Source: an uncultured Chitinophagaceae bacterium (GTDB lineage: Bacteria; Bacteroidota; Bacteroidia; Chitinophagales; Chitinophagaceae). Taken from it: 32,643 nucleotides of DNA. The DNA is taken from positions 1 through 32,643 of the forward strand of contig CAISDV010000172.1 in assembly GCA_903884185.1 (NCBI GenBank), read 5' to 3'. This document shows positions 1 through 8,721 of this stretch, piece by piece. Both the position numbers and the translations under genes were made by a program. Each line of letters opens with the position of its first letter. Position 1 is the stretch's first letter. Under the pieces are notes generated by a model. That model searched no databases and was not told the DNA's origin. It was given only the letters and a program-made list of their open reading frames with translations.

Positions 1-141
1 AAGGATATATCTTAGGGAAGAGGAAAGAAAGTTGCTAATCGTACGAAATTTGCTATATATCGGGCAATGAAGTGTATAATATTTCGTTAAAGAGGGCATA
101 GAGCAAACGGACTTATGCCAGACCTTAAATATTAAATAATT

Positions 142-408
142 ATGAAGAGGTTAAAAGCGGTTTCTTTATTTTCTTGTATTGGGGTGGGAGAATATTATTT
201 AAAAGATATAGGCATAGATGTTGTCCTCGCAAATGAAATAGAGCCGAAACGCTGCGATACATATAGCTATTTTCATCCAAGTACTAAAATGGTATGCGGA
301 GATATCACTGATAAAAAAGTGAAACAGCAAATACTTAAGGAATCTCTTGGATTAAATATTGATTTGGTTATTGCTACACCCCCGTGTCAAGGGATGAGCT
401 TGAATTGA
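142..408 (+). pseudogene. Truncated C5-cytosine DNA methyltransferase (N-terminal piece)
   Basis: The 88 residues match the start of a DNA cytosine-5 methyltransferase. A SAM-binding motif I of the form SLFSCIGVGE lies near residue 8, an acidic NEIEP follows at the end of strand 2, then GDI, and the catalytic-loop motif IV ATPPCQGMS sits near residue 80 with the nucleophilic cysteine. The family normally runs to 300-450 residues and carries motifs VI-X and a target-recognition domain. All of that is missing, because the frame stops four codons after PPCQ. The next frame opens at once into nuclease-like sequence, so a deletion removed the rest of this gene and the front of the next. The fragment cannot methylate DNA. 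The local sequence is visibly richer in A+T than the genes after 1062, which suggests a transferred origin. Confidence 0.8.
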
Positions 409-496
409 AGAACTTGGAATAGATGACGAAGAACAAAGTAAAATTATTACAATTTTAAAAATAGCTGAAGACATTAATCTGTATGCTAAAAACCCA

Positions 497-982
497 ATGC
501 TTGGGGATTCATATAAGTTCGAAGATACTTTATGTGAAGCCTTTAATTATTTTTATGATGTTACTGCTGAAAAGCATGCTGTTGCAGGAACGACAGATAT
601 AGAATGTATTTATTCATCTTTAGATGCCGGGGACAGGAAATTTGATGTCGAAGCAAAATCAACCAAAAACAAACTCACTGAATTGAGTGGGGGTAGATTG
701 AAACTTCATCGGGATAAAATAGGATCAGAATATACAATAGTAATTACCACAAGTTTTACACCAGTAGTCCTTCATGATATTAAAGATTCAAGGGCGATTT
801 TACTTAAATCTGCTTCTTTTTCGAATTTTCTTTATCAATCAATCTCAAAAAAAGGAAGAATAGTCAGCTATAAGCCAATTGACGATATTGTGGTTAATAA
901 TTTTGGGAAGGATATAACTGGGGAAATTAATCAATATGTATATGAAAATTTTGGGATAAATGCAAAAGCGACAGGAGGATAA
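497..982 (+). CDS. Type II restriction endonuclease C-terminal fragment (probable remnant)
   Basis: This frame encodes 161 residues from the first ATG but is open back to 404, directly after the methyltransferase break. The leading coding-like residues (IEELGIDDEEQ...) therefore suggest a gene that lost its start. A PD-(D/E)XK-like core is visible: TDIECIY near residue 33, then FDVEAKSTK near residue 49, a plausible D...ExK metal site followed by a helix with SGGRLKLHRDK. I recognise a restriction-nuclease fold but not the specific family or recognition site. The position right after a cytosine methyltransferase supports a type II system. Such enzymes usually carry a further N-terminal DNA-binding part, which is absent. 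Whether any protein is made is unknown. Confidence 0.5.
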   Translation: MLGDSYKFEDTLCEAFNYFYDVTAEKHAVAGTTDIECIYSSLDAGDRKFDVEAKSTKNKLTELSGGRLKLHRDKIGSEYTIVITTSFTPVVLHDIKDSRAILLKSASFSNFLYQSISKKGRIVSYKPIDDIVVNNFGKDITGEINQYVYENFGINAKATGG

Positions 983-1058
983 GAGTTTTTTAACTGGCGA
1001 GGAAATTGCGAAAACAAATATTAGGATCAATGTTAAACAGACAACTAATATATTTTAA
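960..1058 (+). CDS. Small overlapping ORF at the end of the restriction-modification scar
   Basis: An ATG at 960 opens a 32-codon frame ending at TAA 1056-1058. It overlaps the nuclease stop by 23 bases and ends four bases before folA. The predicted peptide (MQKRQEDKSFLTGEEIAK...) is hydrophilic and matches nothing I know. It may be the true, frameshifted C-terminus of the nuclease, a remnant of a third gene of the system, or chance. Confidence 0.2.
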   Translation: MQKRQEDKSFLTGEEIAKTNIRINVKQTTNIF

Positions 1059-1061
1059 TCT

Positions 1062-1556
1062 ATGATCATTTCCCTTATTGCAGCAGCATCTACTAACAAT
1101 GTTATTGGCAAAAATGGCCAGTTGCCCTGGAGCTTGCCCGAGGACCTTAAATTTTTTAAGAATACTACCTGGGCCATGCCCGTGGTGATGGGAAGAAAAA
1201 CATTTGAGTCGCTCGGCAATAAACCTTTGCCCGGAAGAGTGAATATTGTTGTAACAAGAAGAAATGATTGGAAACCAGATGGCGCGGTTGCTGTAAATTC
1301 TTTGGATGATGCTATTTTCTTAGCGAAAGAAAATGATTACAAAGAAATATTTATTACAGGCGGAGGTGAATTGTTTGTTGAGTCCATTACGCTGGTAGAC
1401 CGGATATATCTTACCAGGGTTCACACTGAAGTGGAGGGAGATGCTTTTTTTCCTGTCATAGATGAAAGCCGCTGGAAATTGGTTTCGAATAAGGATTGCC
1501 CTGTCGATGAAAAGCATGCATTTGCTTACAGTTTTCAGTTATGGGCGAAAAAATAA
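1062..1556 (+). CDS. folA: Dihydrofolate reductase
   Basis: Reduces dihydrofolate to tetrahydrofolate with NADPH in the cytoplasm, which sustains thymidylate, purine and methionine synthesis. The 164-residue length is normal for a bacterial enzyme. Family signatures are present in order: N-terminal SLIAAAS, the Met20-like loop NGQLPW, the helix LPEDLKFFK with the catalytic acid at D28, the cofactor motif VMGRKTFESL, and the late glycine motif ITGGGELF. The ATG at 1062 gives a start that fits the family. In many bacteria folA follows thyA. Here the upstream neighbour is a decayed restriction-modification remnant, so an older arrangement may have been disturbed, which is inference. The next gene starts 22 bases downstream. 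Confidence 0.96.
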   Translation: MIISLIAAASTNNVIGKNGQLPWSLPEDLKFFKNTTWAMPVVMGRKTFESLGNKPLPGRVNIVVTRRNDWKPDGAVAVNSLDDAIFLAKENDYKEIFITGGGELFVESITLVDRIYLTRVHTEVEGDAFFPVIDESRWKLVSNKDCPVDEKHAFAYSFQLWAKK

Positions 1557-1578
1557 CTACTGCTAATCATACAAACTA

Positions 1579-2379
1579 ATGTATTCCGCACCCAGGCTGG
1601 CTTTCAAATATCTCAGGTATTATCTTTCCTCTCTAAATGGAAGGGGCCATGGAACACATTCCCCGTTTGTATTTGAATTCATCACTGAAGTATTAAATGA
1701 TCGCCGCAATTTTTATTCCTACCAGCAAATAGAGAGTGTGCGGCAATTTCTTTTGCATGATGAACGTGATCTATTGATTGAAGATTTTGGCGCAGGTTCC
1801 AGGGTCATTAAAAAAAAGAACCGCAAGGTCTCAGCCATTGCCCACTCCTCACTCAAAACAAAAAAAATAGGACAACTGCTTTTCAGGATGGCAGATCATT
1901 ACAGGCCTGCCTATATGCTTGAAATTGGTTCGTCGCTTGGTATTACCTCTTCTTATCTCGCATCGGCTGACCTTTCTGCAAAACTGGTTACGCTCGAAGG
2001 TTCGCCGGAAGTGGCTTCTATTGCACGAGAAACCTTTTCAAAATTGAAATTGAAGAACATTGAATTGGTGGAAGGAAATTTTGATGAAACGCTTGCTAAA
2101 GTACTGGGTACTCATTTCCCGCAGCTCGACCTTGCTTTTATAGATGGCAATCACCGGTATGAACCAGCGATCCGATATTTTCAGCAACTGCTGGAGAAGT
2201 CAAATGACCATACCATCATATTGGTGGATGATATTCACTGGAGTAAAGAAATGGAAGAAGCCTGGCAATGGATACAAAGGCATGATGAAGTAACAATGAC
2301 CATCGATCTCTTTTTTATAGGGATCGTATTTTTGAGAAAGGAATTCATAGCGAAGCAACATTTTACGATCCGGTTTTAA
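1579..2379 (+). CDS. Class I SAM-dependent methyltransferase (O-methyltransferase-like)
   Basis: The 266-residue protein has a Rossmann methyltransferase core after an N-terminal helical extension of about 100 residues. The glycine-rich motif I is LEIGSSLGITSSYLA near residue 114. An acidic residue at the end of strand 2 appears in LVTLEGSPE, a FIDGNHRYE segment lies near 188, and VDDIHWSKEMEEAW near 216. The last two resemble the acidic metal or catalytic loops of catechol-type and Methyltransf_24 enzymes. The substrate is unknown. The neighbours give no pathway clue. It is probably co-transcribed with folA given the 22-base gap. Confidence 0.8.
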   Translation: MYSAPRLAFKYLRYYLSSLNGRGHGTHSPFVFEFITEVLNDRRNFYSYQQIESVRQFLLHDERDLLIEDFGAGSRVIKKKNRKVSAIAHSSLKTKKIGQLLFRMADHYRPAYMLEIGSSLGITSSYLASADLSAKLVTLEGSPEVASIARETFSKLKLKNIELVEGNFDETLAKVLGTHFPQLDLAFIDGNHRYEPAIRYFQQLLEKSNDHTIILVDDIHWSKEMEEAWQWIQRHDEVTMTIDLFFIGIVFLRKEFIAKQHFTIRF

Positions 2380-2406
2380 TGATAATTGAAATATTTTTTT
2401 TGACTG

Positions 2407-3195
2407 ATGAAAAAAGGGCTTGTTTTTTTATTCCTGTCACTCGCGGCCATCCCTGATGCGCAGGACCTCTCTTTGTACGAAAAGAAATTTTTTTCATACA
2501 ATAAATTCACATTGCCTTACAGGATACTATATCCGCCCAGCGTTTCAGAAAAAAAATATCCGTTGCTTGTCTTCTTGCATGGCGCTTATGAAAAAGGAAA
2601 CGACAATGAATCACAACTGGATATTGGCGGAAGGTATTTTTTAAGAGAAGAGAACAGGAAGAATTTCCCCGCGGTAGTAGTATTCCCGCAATGCCCGGGT
2701 AATGATCTTTGGGCTGATTTTGAGACCACCACAGATTCCTCAACCGGGCAGGTAATCGGGATCAGTTTTCCATTCCATAGACAACCAACGATTGTAACAG
2801 CAACTTTAAAAAAATTAATTGATTCCCTCGTGTCAACAGGAATGATAGACCCGGCAAGAATATATATTGGCGGCTTATCGCAGGGTGGTATGGGTGTGCT
2901 GGATATGATAGCGCGGTACCCACAAACTTTTGCAGGGGCTTTTTCAATTTGCGGGGGAGGGGATGTATCCACTTCCAAACTTTTTGCCGGCAAAGTGGCC
3001 CTCTGGCTGTTTCATGGCGAAAAGGATGATGTGATTCCGCCACTATTCTCCCAGCAGTTTTATAACCGGCTTCTCAAACTCAATGCTGATGTACGTTACA
3101 CGGGATACCCGGGTGTGTTGCACAATAGCTGGACCAATGCTTTTGCCGAAAAAGACCTGCTTCCCTGGCTATTTTCCAAAGCAAAAAATCAATAA
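2407..3195 (+). CDS. Secreted alpha/beta hydrolase (dienelactone-hydrolase/esterase type)
   Basis: A 262-residue alpha/beta hydrolase with an N-terminal signal peptide (MKKGLVFLFLSLAA, likely cut near DAQ). The triad is visible: nucleophile serine in GGLSQGG near residue 156, aspartate in FHGEKDDVIPP near 204, and histidine in GVLHNSW near 237. The early strand LLVFLHGAYEKG supplies the oxyanion region. The arrangement resembles the putative peptidase/PHB-depolymerase-like group found in many Bacteroidota. It probably acts in the periplasm on an ester or short peptide, and the substrate cannot be read from sequence. It starts 27 bases after the methyltransferase. Confidence 0.82.
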   Translation: MKKGLVFLFLSLAAIPDAQDLSLYEKKFFSYNKFTLPYRILYPPSVSEKKYPLLVFLHGAYEKGNDNESQLDIGGRYFLREENRKNFPAVVVFPQCPGNDLWADFETTTDSSTGQVIGISFPFHRQPTIVTATLKKLIDSLVSTGMIDPARIYIGGLSQGGMGVLDMIARYPQTFAGAFSICGGGDVSTSKLFAGKVALWLFHGEKDDVIPPLFSQQFYNRLLKLNADVRYTGYPGVLHNSWTNAFAEKDLLPWLFSKAKNQ

Positions 3196-3293
3196 TAACG
3201 GCCAATTCAGCCATTTTTTCGGCAGATAATCTTTTCAACAGCCTGTGTTGAGAATGTTTGAACACAAAGTCATTTTCGTTGCAATAAAAACGA

Positions 3294-3301
3294 TATTTTC
3301 G
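3294..3301 (+). promoter_or_regulatory. Possible -7 box upstream of pntAA
   Basis: TATTTTCG, close to the Bacteroidota TAnnTTTG -7 element, lies 20 bases before the pntAA start. A TTTCG at 3274-3278 could be a weak upstream element, but the 15-base spacing is short. Low confidence. Confidence 0.25.
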
Positions 3302-3320
3302 CGACCATCAATCTAACGGA

Positions 3321-4448
3321 ATGATCTCAGGTATACTCAAAGAACCGCAGGGAGAAAATCGTGTTTCATTATTGCCCGCCGAGGCAGAAACACTGGCTAA
3401 AAAAAATGTACAGGTATTGGTTGAAAATGGCGCCGGAGCAAGGGCATTTGCCAGCGATGAAACATATGCTGCAAAGAGTGCCACTATGACAAGCCGGGAA
3501 GAGATATTGCGAAAAAGTGATATGATCTTTTCCATCAACCCACTCACAGAAAGCGATACCGCTTTATTAAAACCAGGTGCCGTAGTATTAGGCGTTTACC
3601 AACCACTATTCAATGCTCCGTTGATGAAGCAGTGGGCAGCAAAAAATATTTCCTGTTTCAGCCTCGATACAATCCCACGTACCACACGTGCACAAAGCAT
3701 GGATGTATTAAGCAGCCAGGCAAACATCGCCGGGTACAGGGCGATACTGGTTGCGTCTACTTTATTTCCGCGCTATTTCCCGATGTTCATGACCGCAGCC
3801 GGAAGCATTCCGCCAGCCAAGGTGTTGATACTGGGAGCAGGTGTGGCGGGTTTACAGGCAATTGCCACTGCAAGAAGATTAGGCGCAGTAGTAGAAGTAT
3901 TTGATACACGCCCGGCAGTAAAAGAAGAAGTGATGAGCCTTGGCGCAAAATTTATTGAAGTGGAAGGTGCTGCAGATGCATCCAAAGCAGGAGGCTATGC
4001 AGTAGAACAATCAGAGGAATACAAACAAAAGCAGCAACAAAAAATAGGCGAAGCAATTGCCAAAGCAGATATCATTGTTACAACTGCCCAGATACCTGGC
4101 AGAAAAGCGCCGATACTGATCACGCAGGAAATGTTGCTGAGTATGAAAAACGGAAGTGTGATCATTGACCTTGCTTCTGCAACTGGTGGAAACACTCCTC
4201 TTACAAAAAATAATGAAACCATTGTTACACCCAATGGCGTTACCATACTTGGAAACAGTAATCTGCCCGGTGGTATGCCTTCAGATGCGAGTAAGATGTA
4301 TGGAAAAAATGTATTGAACTTCCTGCAACTTATTATCAATAAAGAAGGAGTAATGAATTTGAATTTTGAAGATGACCTTGTGAAAGGCTGCTGCATCACA
4401 CATGGCGGCGAAGTAGTGCATGAAGGAGTGAAGAAATTATTGGTTTGA
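3321..4448 (+). CDS. pntAA: NAD(P) transhydrogenase alpha subunit, part 1 (NAD(H)-binding)
   Basis: Soluble domain I of the proton-translocating transhydrogenase, which transfers hydride between NAD(H) and NADP(H) at the inner membrane and helps supply NADPH. The 375-residue protein has the alanine-dehydrogenase/PNT N-terminal fold (GILKEPQGENRVSLLP) and then the NAD Rossmann motif KVLILGAGVAGLQA near residue 167. DTRPAVKEEVMSLGAKF and the mobile-loop region with TTAQIPGRKAPILI follow. It ends without membrane helices. The three-gene split (AA, AB, B) differs from the two-gene E. coli form and is common in this phylum. pntAB starts 24 bases after its stop, so one operon is likely. Confidence 0.95.
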   Translation: MISGILKEPQGENRVSLLPAEAETLAKKNVQVLVENGAGARAFASDETYAAKSATMTSREEILRKSDMIFSINPLTESDTALLKPGAVVLGVYQPLFNAPLMKQWAAKNISCFSLDTIPRTTRAQSMDVLSSQANIAGYRAILVASTLFPRYFPMFMTAAGSIPPAKVLILGAGVAGLQAIATARRLGAVVEVFDTRPAVKEEVMSLGAKFIEVEGAADASKAGGYAVEQSEEYKQKQQQKIGEAIAKADIIVTTAQIPGRKAPILITQEMLLSMKNGSVIIDLASATGGNTPLTKNNETIVTPNGVTILGNSNLPGGMPSDASKMYGKNVLNFLQLIINKEGVMNLNFEDDLVKGCCITHGGEVVHEGVKKLLV

Positions 4449-4472
4449 TATTGACCATTGAACACAAACAGT

Positions 4473-4784
4473 ATGGATAATATATTTAATTGGATCGCAG
4501 AAAATCAGCAAATGATCTATATCGTTGTGCTGATGGTATTCCTGGGTATTGAAGTGATAGGCCGTGTGCCAAGTGTACTGCATACACCACTGATGAGCGG
4601 TGCCAATGCCATTCACGGTGTGGTGATCATCGGGGCAATCATTGTGATGGGTAAAGCCGAACCGGGTAACTATCTCGCGTTGATACTTGGTTTCCTTGCT
4701 GTGGTACTTGGTACATTGAATGTAGTGGGCGGATTTGTTGTCACCGACAGGATGCTGGAAATGTTCAAAAAGAAAAAATCTTAG
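4473..4784 (+). CDS. pntAB: NAD(P) transhydrogenase alpha subunit, part 2 (membrane domain)
   Basis: A small membrane subunit of 103 residues with about three hydrophobic helices (MIYIVVLMVFLGIEVIG; ANAIHGVVIIGAIIVMG; LALILGFLAVVLGTLNVVGGFVV). It corresponds to the N-terminal half of the proton channel of the transhydrogenase. The motif PLMSGANAIHG is characteristic of this subunit. The ATG at 4473 is preferred over an in-frame TTG at 4458, which would add only five residues. No clear Shine-Dalgarno sequence precedes it, as usual in Bacteroidota. It works only together with the flanking pntAA and pntB products. Confidence 0.93.
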   Translation: MDNIFNWIAENQQMIYIVVLMVFLGIEVIGRVPSVLHTPLMSGANAIHGVVIIGAIIVMGKAEPGNYLALILGFLAVVLGTLNVVGGFVVTDRMLEMFKKKKS

Positions 4785-4811
4785 TAAAAAGTTTCATAAA
4801 CATCTGTTTTA

Positions 4812-6245
4812 ATGAACAATATACTTACGCTTTGTTATCTCATTGGTTCCGTAACTTTTATCCTTGGATTGAAGATGCTTTCTAATCCTGCTTCTGCAAG
4901 AAAAGGAAATGGGATCGCCGCATTTGGAATGATCATCGCTATTCTTGGTACTATCTTTTTGTACAAAGATGAAGCTGGTGAAAGTCTGCATAATTACGGT
5001 TGGATACTCGCCGGGCTATTGATAGGAACCATTGTTGGAACATTGGCAGCAAAGAAAGTGAAGATGACGGCCATGCCGGAAATGGTAAGCCTCTTTAACG
5101 GAATGGGTGGCGCTTGTGCGGCTTTAATCTCTGTGGTAGAGTTTGATCATATTTACCAGGCAAATAAAATGCTTGGCTCACCCTGGTTTTCTGATGCCGT
5201 TCCGTTAGGGCATTATATTGCCATTATCGCAGGAGCTATTATCGGGAGTGTTTCATTTGCAGGAAGTATCATTGCCTGGGGCAAGTTGAGTGGAAAAGTG
5301 AATGATTTTTCTTTTAAAGGCCAGCATATCATCAACCTCGTGATATTAGCCGTGGTAATTGCAGCTGCTGTATACACTTACCAGTCAGATACACAAGTTT
5401 CAAATATTCCTTTTTTCATTACAGTAGCATTGGCTTTATTGTATGGTGTGTTCTTTGTGCTTCCTATTGGAGGTGCAGATATGCCTGTTGTGATCTCATT
5501 ACTAAATTCTTTTACAGGCGTTGCTGCAGCCTGTGGTGGCTTCCTGTATAATAATAAAGTAATGCTCACGGGTGGTATCCTTGTTGGAGCTGCAGGTACT
5601 TTGCTCACGATCCTGATGTGTAAAGCCATGAACAGGAGTTTGAAAAATGTATTGATCGGTTCTTTTGGTGCGAAGAATGCAGCAACAGGTGGCGAGAAAA
5701 CCGGAAGTGGTGGTACTTATAAAGAAATTTCTTTGAATGATGCAGCAACAGTAATGGCCTATGCAAATAAAGTGATCATTGTTCCTGGTTATGGATTGGC
5801 GGTTGCCCAGGCGCAGCATACCTGCCATGAACTGGAAAAATTACTGGAAGAAAAAGGCGTGGAAGTGAAGTATGCCATACATCCTGTGGCAGGCCGTATG
5901 CCCGGGCATATGAACGTTTTACTGGCCGAAGCAGATGTGAGCTATGACAAGCTGATGGAAATGGAAGATGCCAATGATGAATTCAAATCTACAGATGTTG
6001 TATTGATATTGGGCGCGAATGATGTTGTGAACCCCGCTGCAAAGGATGATCCTTCCTCACCTATCTATGGTATGCCAATATTAGAAGTAGAGCAGGCAAA
6101 GACAGTAATAGTCAATAAAAGAAGTATGAAGCCCGGCTATGCAGGGATTGAGAATGAATTGTTCTTTAGACCCAAGACATCTATGTTATTTGGCGATGCA
6201 AAAGCCGCATTGCAAAAACTCATTGCTGAGATAAAAAACCTATAG
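4812..6245 (+). CDS. pntB: NAD(P) transhydrogenase beta subunit
   Basis: The 477-residue subunit completes the transhydrogenase. The N-terminal two thirds are membrane helices of domain II, with conserved MPEMVSLFNGMGGACAAL and the ADMPVVISLLNSFTGVAAACGGF segment. The C-terminal third is the NADP(H)-binding domain III, with VPGYGLAVAQAQH near residue 325, HPVAGRMPGHMNVLLAEA, LGANDVVNPAA, and VNKRSMKPGYAGIEN near the end. The length is normal. It follows pntAB by 27 bases. No strong terminator is visible in the short gap before the next gene. Confidence 0.96.
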   Translation: MNNILTLCYLIGSVTFILGLKMLSNPASARKGNGIAAFGMIIAILGTIFLYKDEAGESLHNYGWILAGLLIGTIVGTLAAKKVKMTAMPEMVSLFNGMGGACAALISVVEFDHIYQANKMLGSPWFSDAVPLGHYIAIIAGAIIGSVSFAGSIIAWGKLSGKVNDFSFKGQHIINLVILAVVIAAAVYTYQSDTQVSNIPFFITVALALLYGVFFVLPIGGADMPVVISLLNSFTGVAAACGGFLYNNKVMLTGGILVGAAGTLLTILMCKAMNRSLKNVLIGSFGAKNAATGGEKTGSGGTYKEISLNDAATVMAYANKVIIVPGYGLAVAQAQHTCHELEKLLEEKGVEVKYAIHPVAGRMPGHMNVLLAEADVSYDKLMEMEDANDEFKSTDVVLILGANDVVNPAAKDDPSSPIYGMPILEVEQAKTVIVNKRSMKPGYAGIENELFFRPKTSMLFGDAKAALQKLIAEIKNL

Positions 6246-6268
6246 TCTTCATTTTCAAAACATGCCTT

Positions 6269-7633
6269 TTGAATCTCCCGGAATCTTTATTGCATTCATT
6301 AAATGGGATCAAAGGTTTTGATAAAGAAGCTTTTGAACAGGCACATATTTCCGGCGAACCGGTTGTTTCTATCAGGCAGAATCCTTTCAAATCTTTACCA
6401 GTATTAAGTTTTCAGGATATTACTACTACTCCTGTTCCCTGGTGCCCGGGCGGTTTTTATTTATCCAAACGCCCTTCTTTTACATTAGATCCTGTATTTC
6501 ATGCAGGCGCTTACTATGTACAGGAAGCAAGCAGTATGTTTTTGTGGGAAGTACTGAATCAGGTTGCGGATCTATCATCATCTCAAAAAATATTGGACCT
6601 CTGTGCCGCTCCCGGTGGAAAAAGCACTTTGTTGGCTTCTTTTTTTCCTGACGGATTGGTGGTGGCGAATGAAGTGATCAGGACAAGGGTTTCTGTACTC
6701 GCAGAAAATATTGCTAAATGGGGAGTGGATAATGTAATTGTCACCAATAACGACCCAAAAGATTTTGCTGGTGTTCAGGATTATTTTGATTTGATAGTAG
6801 TGGATGCGCCCTGCAGCGGCAGTGGGTTATTTCGCAAAGACCCGGATGCGTTAAATGAATGGAGCGAAGAAAATGTTACGCTCTGTCAGCACCGCCAGCA
6901 AAGGATTATAGCAGATATCTTGCCTTCGCTAAAAGAAGGGGGAATTCTTATTTATTCAACCTGCTCCTATTCCCCGCAGGAAAATGAAGAAGTGCTGGAC
7001 TGGATGATGGAAGAAATGGGAATGGAAAGTGTGCAATTAAAATTGAATGAGAATTGGAATATTACAGAAACTATCTCAACTAAACATGCCGCTAAGGGCT
7101 ACCGGTTTTACCCCGATAAATTACAGGGCGAAGGTTTTTTTATTGCAGCATTGAAAAAAACGGGAACATCCACTCACACCTATTCAAGCCCAAAAGAACA
7201 TTCACTTTCCTTTGCTTCAAAAAAGGAGATAGAGCATATACAATCATTTATTCATTTGCCATCATTGTATATCATTTTTAAACAGAATGATTTTTTCAGA
7301 GCGGTTAAAGAAGAATGTCTTAGCGAACTGGAGATGCTGGCAAAACATCTCTATATCAGGAAAGCAGGGATAGAATTGGGGAGCATCAAAGGAAAAGATT
7401 TTGTTCCGGGGCATGAATTGGCACTTAGCCTGCTGCCCTTGCAAAGTATTGCTACGATTGAGTTAGATAGAGAAGCGGCGTTACAATACCTGCGAAAAAA
7501 AGAAGTACAGGCACAAGGACCTAAAGGCTGGAGCCTGGTCACTCATTGTGGATTACCGATGGGATGGATAAAAGTTTTACCCAATCGCGTCAATAACTAT
7601 TATCCGTCTGAATGGAGAATTTTAAAAGATTAA
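6269..7633 (+). CDS. RNA m5C methyltransferase, NOL1/NOP2/Sun (RsmF-like) family
   Basis: Methylates C5 of a cytosine in RNA, probably 16S rRNA by analogy with RsmF, using SAM. The 454-residue protein has the RsmF layout. An N-terminal LPESLLHSLNGIKGFD region is followed by motif I LDLCAAPGGKS near residue 108, motif IV DAPCSGSGLFRKDP near 178, and motif VI YSTCSYSPQENEEVLDW near 228. The two cysteines are the release and nucleophile residues of the family. A C-terminal RNA-binding extension of about 150 residues follows. The start is a TTG at 6269. An ATG at 6262 is in another frame, and the family normally begins close to this LPES segment. It overlaps the frame of the following gene. Confidence 0.88.
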   Translation: MNLPESLLHSLNGIKGFDKEAFEQAHISGEPVVSIRQNPFKSLPVLSFQDITTTPVPWCPGGFYLSKRPSFTLDPVFHAGAYYVQEASSMFLWEVLNQVADLSSSQKILDLCAAPGGKSTLLASFFPDGLVVANEVIRTRVSVLAENIAKWGVDNVIVTNNDPKDFAGVQDYFDLIVVDAPCSGSGLFRKDPDALNEWSEENVTLCQHRQQRIIADILPSLKEGGILIYSTCSYSPQENEEVLDWMMEEMGMESVQLKLNENWNITETISTKHAAKGYRFYPDKLQGEGFFIAALKKTGTSTHTYSSPKEHSLSFASKKEIEHIQSFIHLPSLYIIFKQNDFFRAVKEECLSELEMLAKHLYIRKAGIELGSIKGKDFVPGHELALSLLPLQSIATIELDREAALQYLRKKEVQAQGPKGWSLVTHCGLPMGWIKVLPNRVNNYYPSEWRILKD

Positions 7634-7653
7634 TTTTACTAAGCTTAAAAGAA

Positions 7654-8721
7654 ATGTCTATGAGACTCTTGCAACAAATTTTTTATAGTGTCGTACTGTT
7701 ATCTATTTTGTCATTGCCGGTAAGTGTTCTTTCACAGGCAGCAGGAAATATCCATGTTGTTAAGAAGGGAGAGACCTTATCACTGATAGCAAAACAATCC
7801 AAAGTAAGCCTGGCAGATCTTATGCAGGAGAATAACCTGAATGAGAAAAGCCTTTTGCAGATCGGGCAAAAAATAAAAATACCATCAGGAACAAAGCATA
7901 CAGAAACTATAGTGCAAGCCCCTGTTGCAAAGAAGCCGGTAACTGAAGCGCCTGTTGTTACTACCAAAAAAGCAGAAGAAAGCATACATGTGGTGAAAGG
8001 AAAAGAAACACTGTATAGTATTGGCAAGCATTTTAATGTTTCTGTTGAACAATTAAAGGCCTGGAATAAACTTTCGTCAAATAATATTCATGATGGGCAA
8101 AAGTTGATAGTGTCAGGAAATGATACCAAAGAAACCAGCCAGCCTGTTGTAAAAGAAACCCCTGCAAAGCCACAGCCCGAAAAAGTAGTGGTGAAAAAAG
8201 AAGAGCCTATTGTAAAGCCACCTGCCGAAGAAAAGAAAACAGTGATTGTAAAGGAAGAAAAAAAGCCTACGGCCAAACCTGAGCCTGCTGCTCCGCCTGT
8301 GGTTAAAGAAGACAAACAACCCATTGCTGAACAACCAAAAGAAACTATTGTGGCGAAAGAGATTGAAAAGCCGGCATTAAAGAAAGAAAATATTATTGCG
8401 CCTCCGTCTCAGGAGTCAATCAGTGAGGGTGGATATTTTGAATCTTTTTATTTGAAAGGAGAACAGCATACAAGTGGCGATGCGGCTACATTCAAGACAA
8501 GCAGCGGCTGGTCTGATAAAAAATATTATGTGCTGATGAACAATGTAGATTCCAATGCAGTTGTTCGCATCACTGTCAATAACCATACAGTATTTGCTAA
8601 AGTGTTAGGCTCATTACCTGATATCAAAGAAGACAATGGCTTGCTTTTGCGGCTTAGCAATGCTGCTGCAGCTTCGTTAGGTGTTTCTGATGCTAAGTTT
8701 ACAGTGAAAGTGGATTACTGA
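7654..8721 (+). CDS. Secreted LysM protein with double-psi beta-barrel domain
   Basis: A 355-residue exported protein. The start at 7654 puts a clean signal peptide (RLLQQIFYSVVLLSILSL...VLSQA) at the N-terminus, whereas the longer frame from 7612 overlaps the upstream gene. Two LysM domains follow, at about residues 32-76 (HVVKKGETLSLIAKQSKVS) and 109-155 (HVVKGKETLYSIGKHFNVS). Then comes a long linker rich in Pro, Lys and Glu, and a C-terminal RlpA-like double-psi beta-barrel from about residue 260 (SGDAATFKTSSGWSDKKYYVLMN; RLSNAAAASLG). LysM binds peptidoglycan. The barrel of true RlpA is a lytic transglycosylase, but I cannot confirm catalytic residues here. The stop overlaps the convergent fmt stop by 7 bases. 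Confidence 0.87.
   Translation: MSMRLLQQIFYSVVLLSILSLPVSVLSQAAGNIHVVKKGETLSLIAKQSKVSLADLMQENNLNEKSLLQIGQKIKIPSGTKHTETIVQAPVAKKPVTEAPVVTTKKAEESIHVVKGKETLYSIGKHFNVSVEQLKAWNKLSSNNIHDGQKLIVSGNDTKETSQPVVKETPAKPQPEKVVVKKEEPIVKPPAEEKKTVIVKEEKKPTAKPEPAAPPVVKEDKQPIAEQPKETIVAKEIEKPALKKENIIAPPSQESISEGGYFESFYLKGEQHTSGDAATFKTSSGWSDKKYYVLMNNVDSNAVVRITVNNHTVFAKVLGSLPDIKEDNGLLLRLSNAAAASLGVSDAKFTVKVDY

Noticed and set aside
2-70. Open frame of 22 codons at the left edge, possibly the tail of an upstream gene
   Set aside because: Too short to recognise and not supported by any motif.
6262-6264. ATG at 6262 as the start of the RNA methyltransferase
   Set aside because: It is in a different frame from the gene. 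The TTG at 6269 leads directly into the conserved N-terminus.
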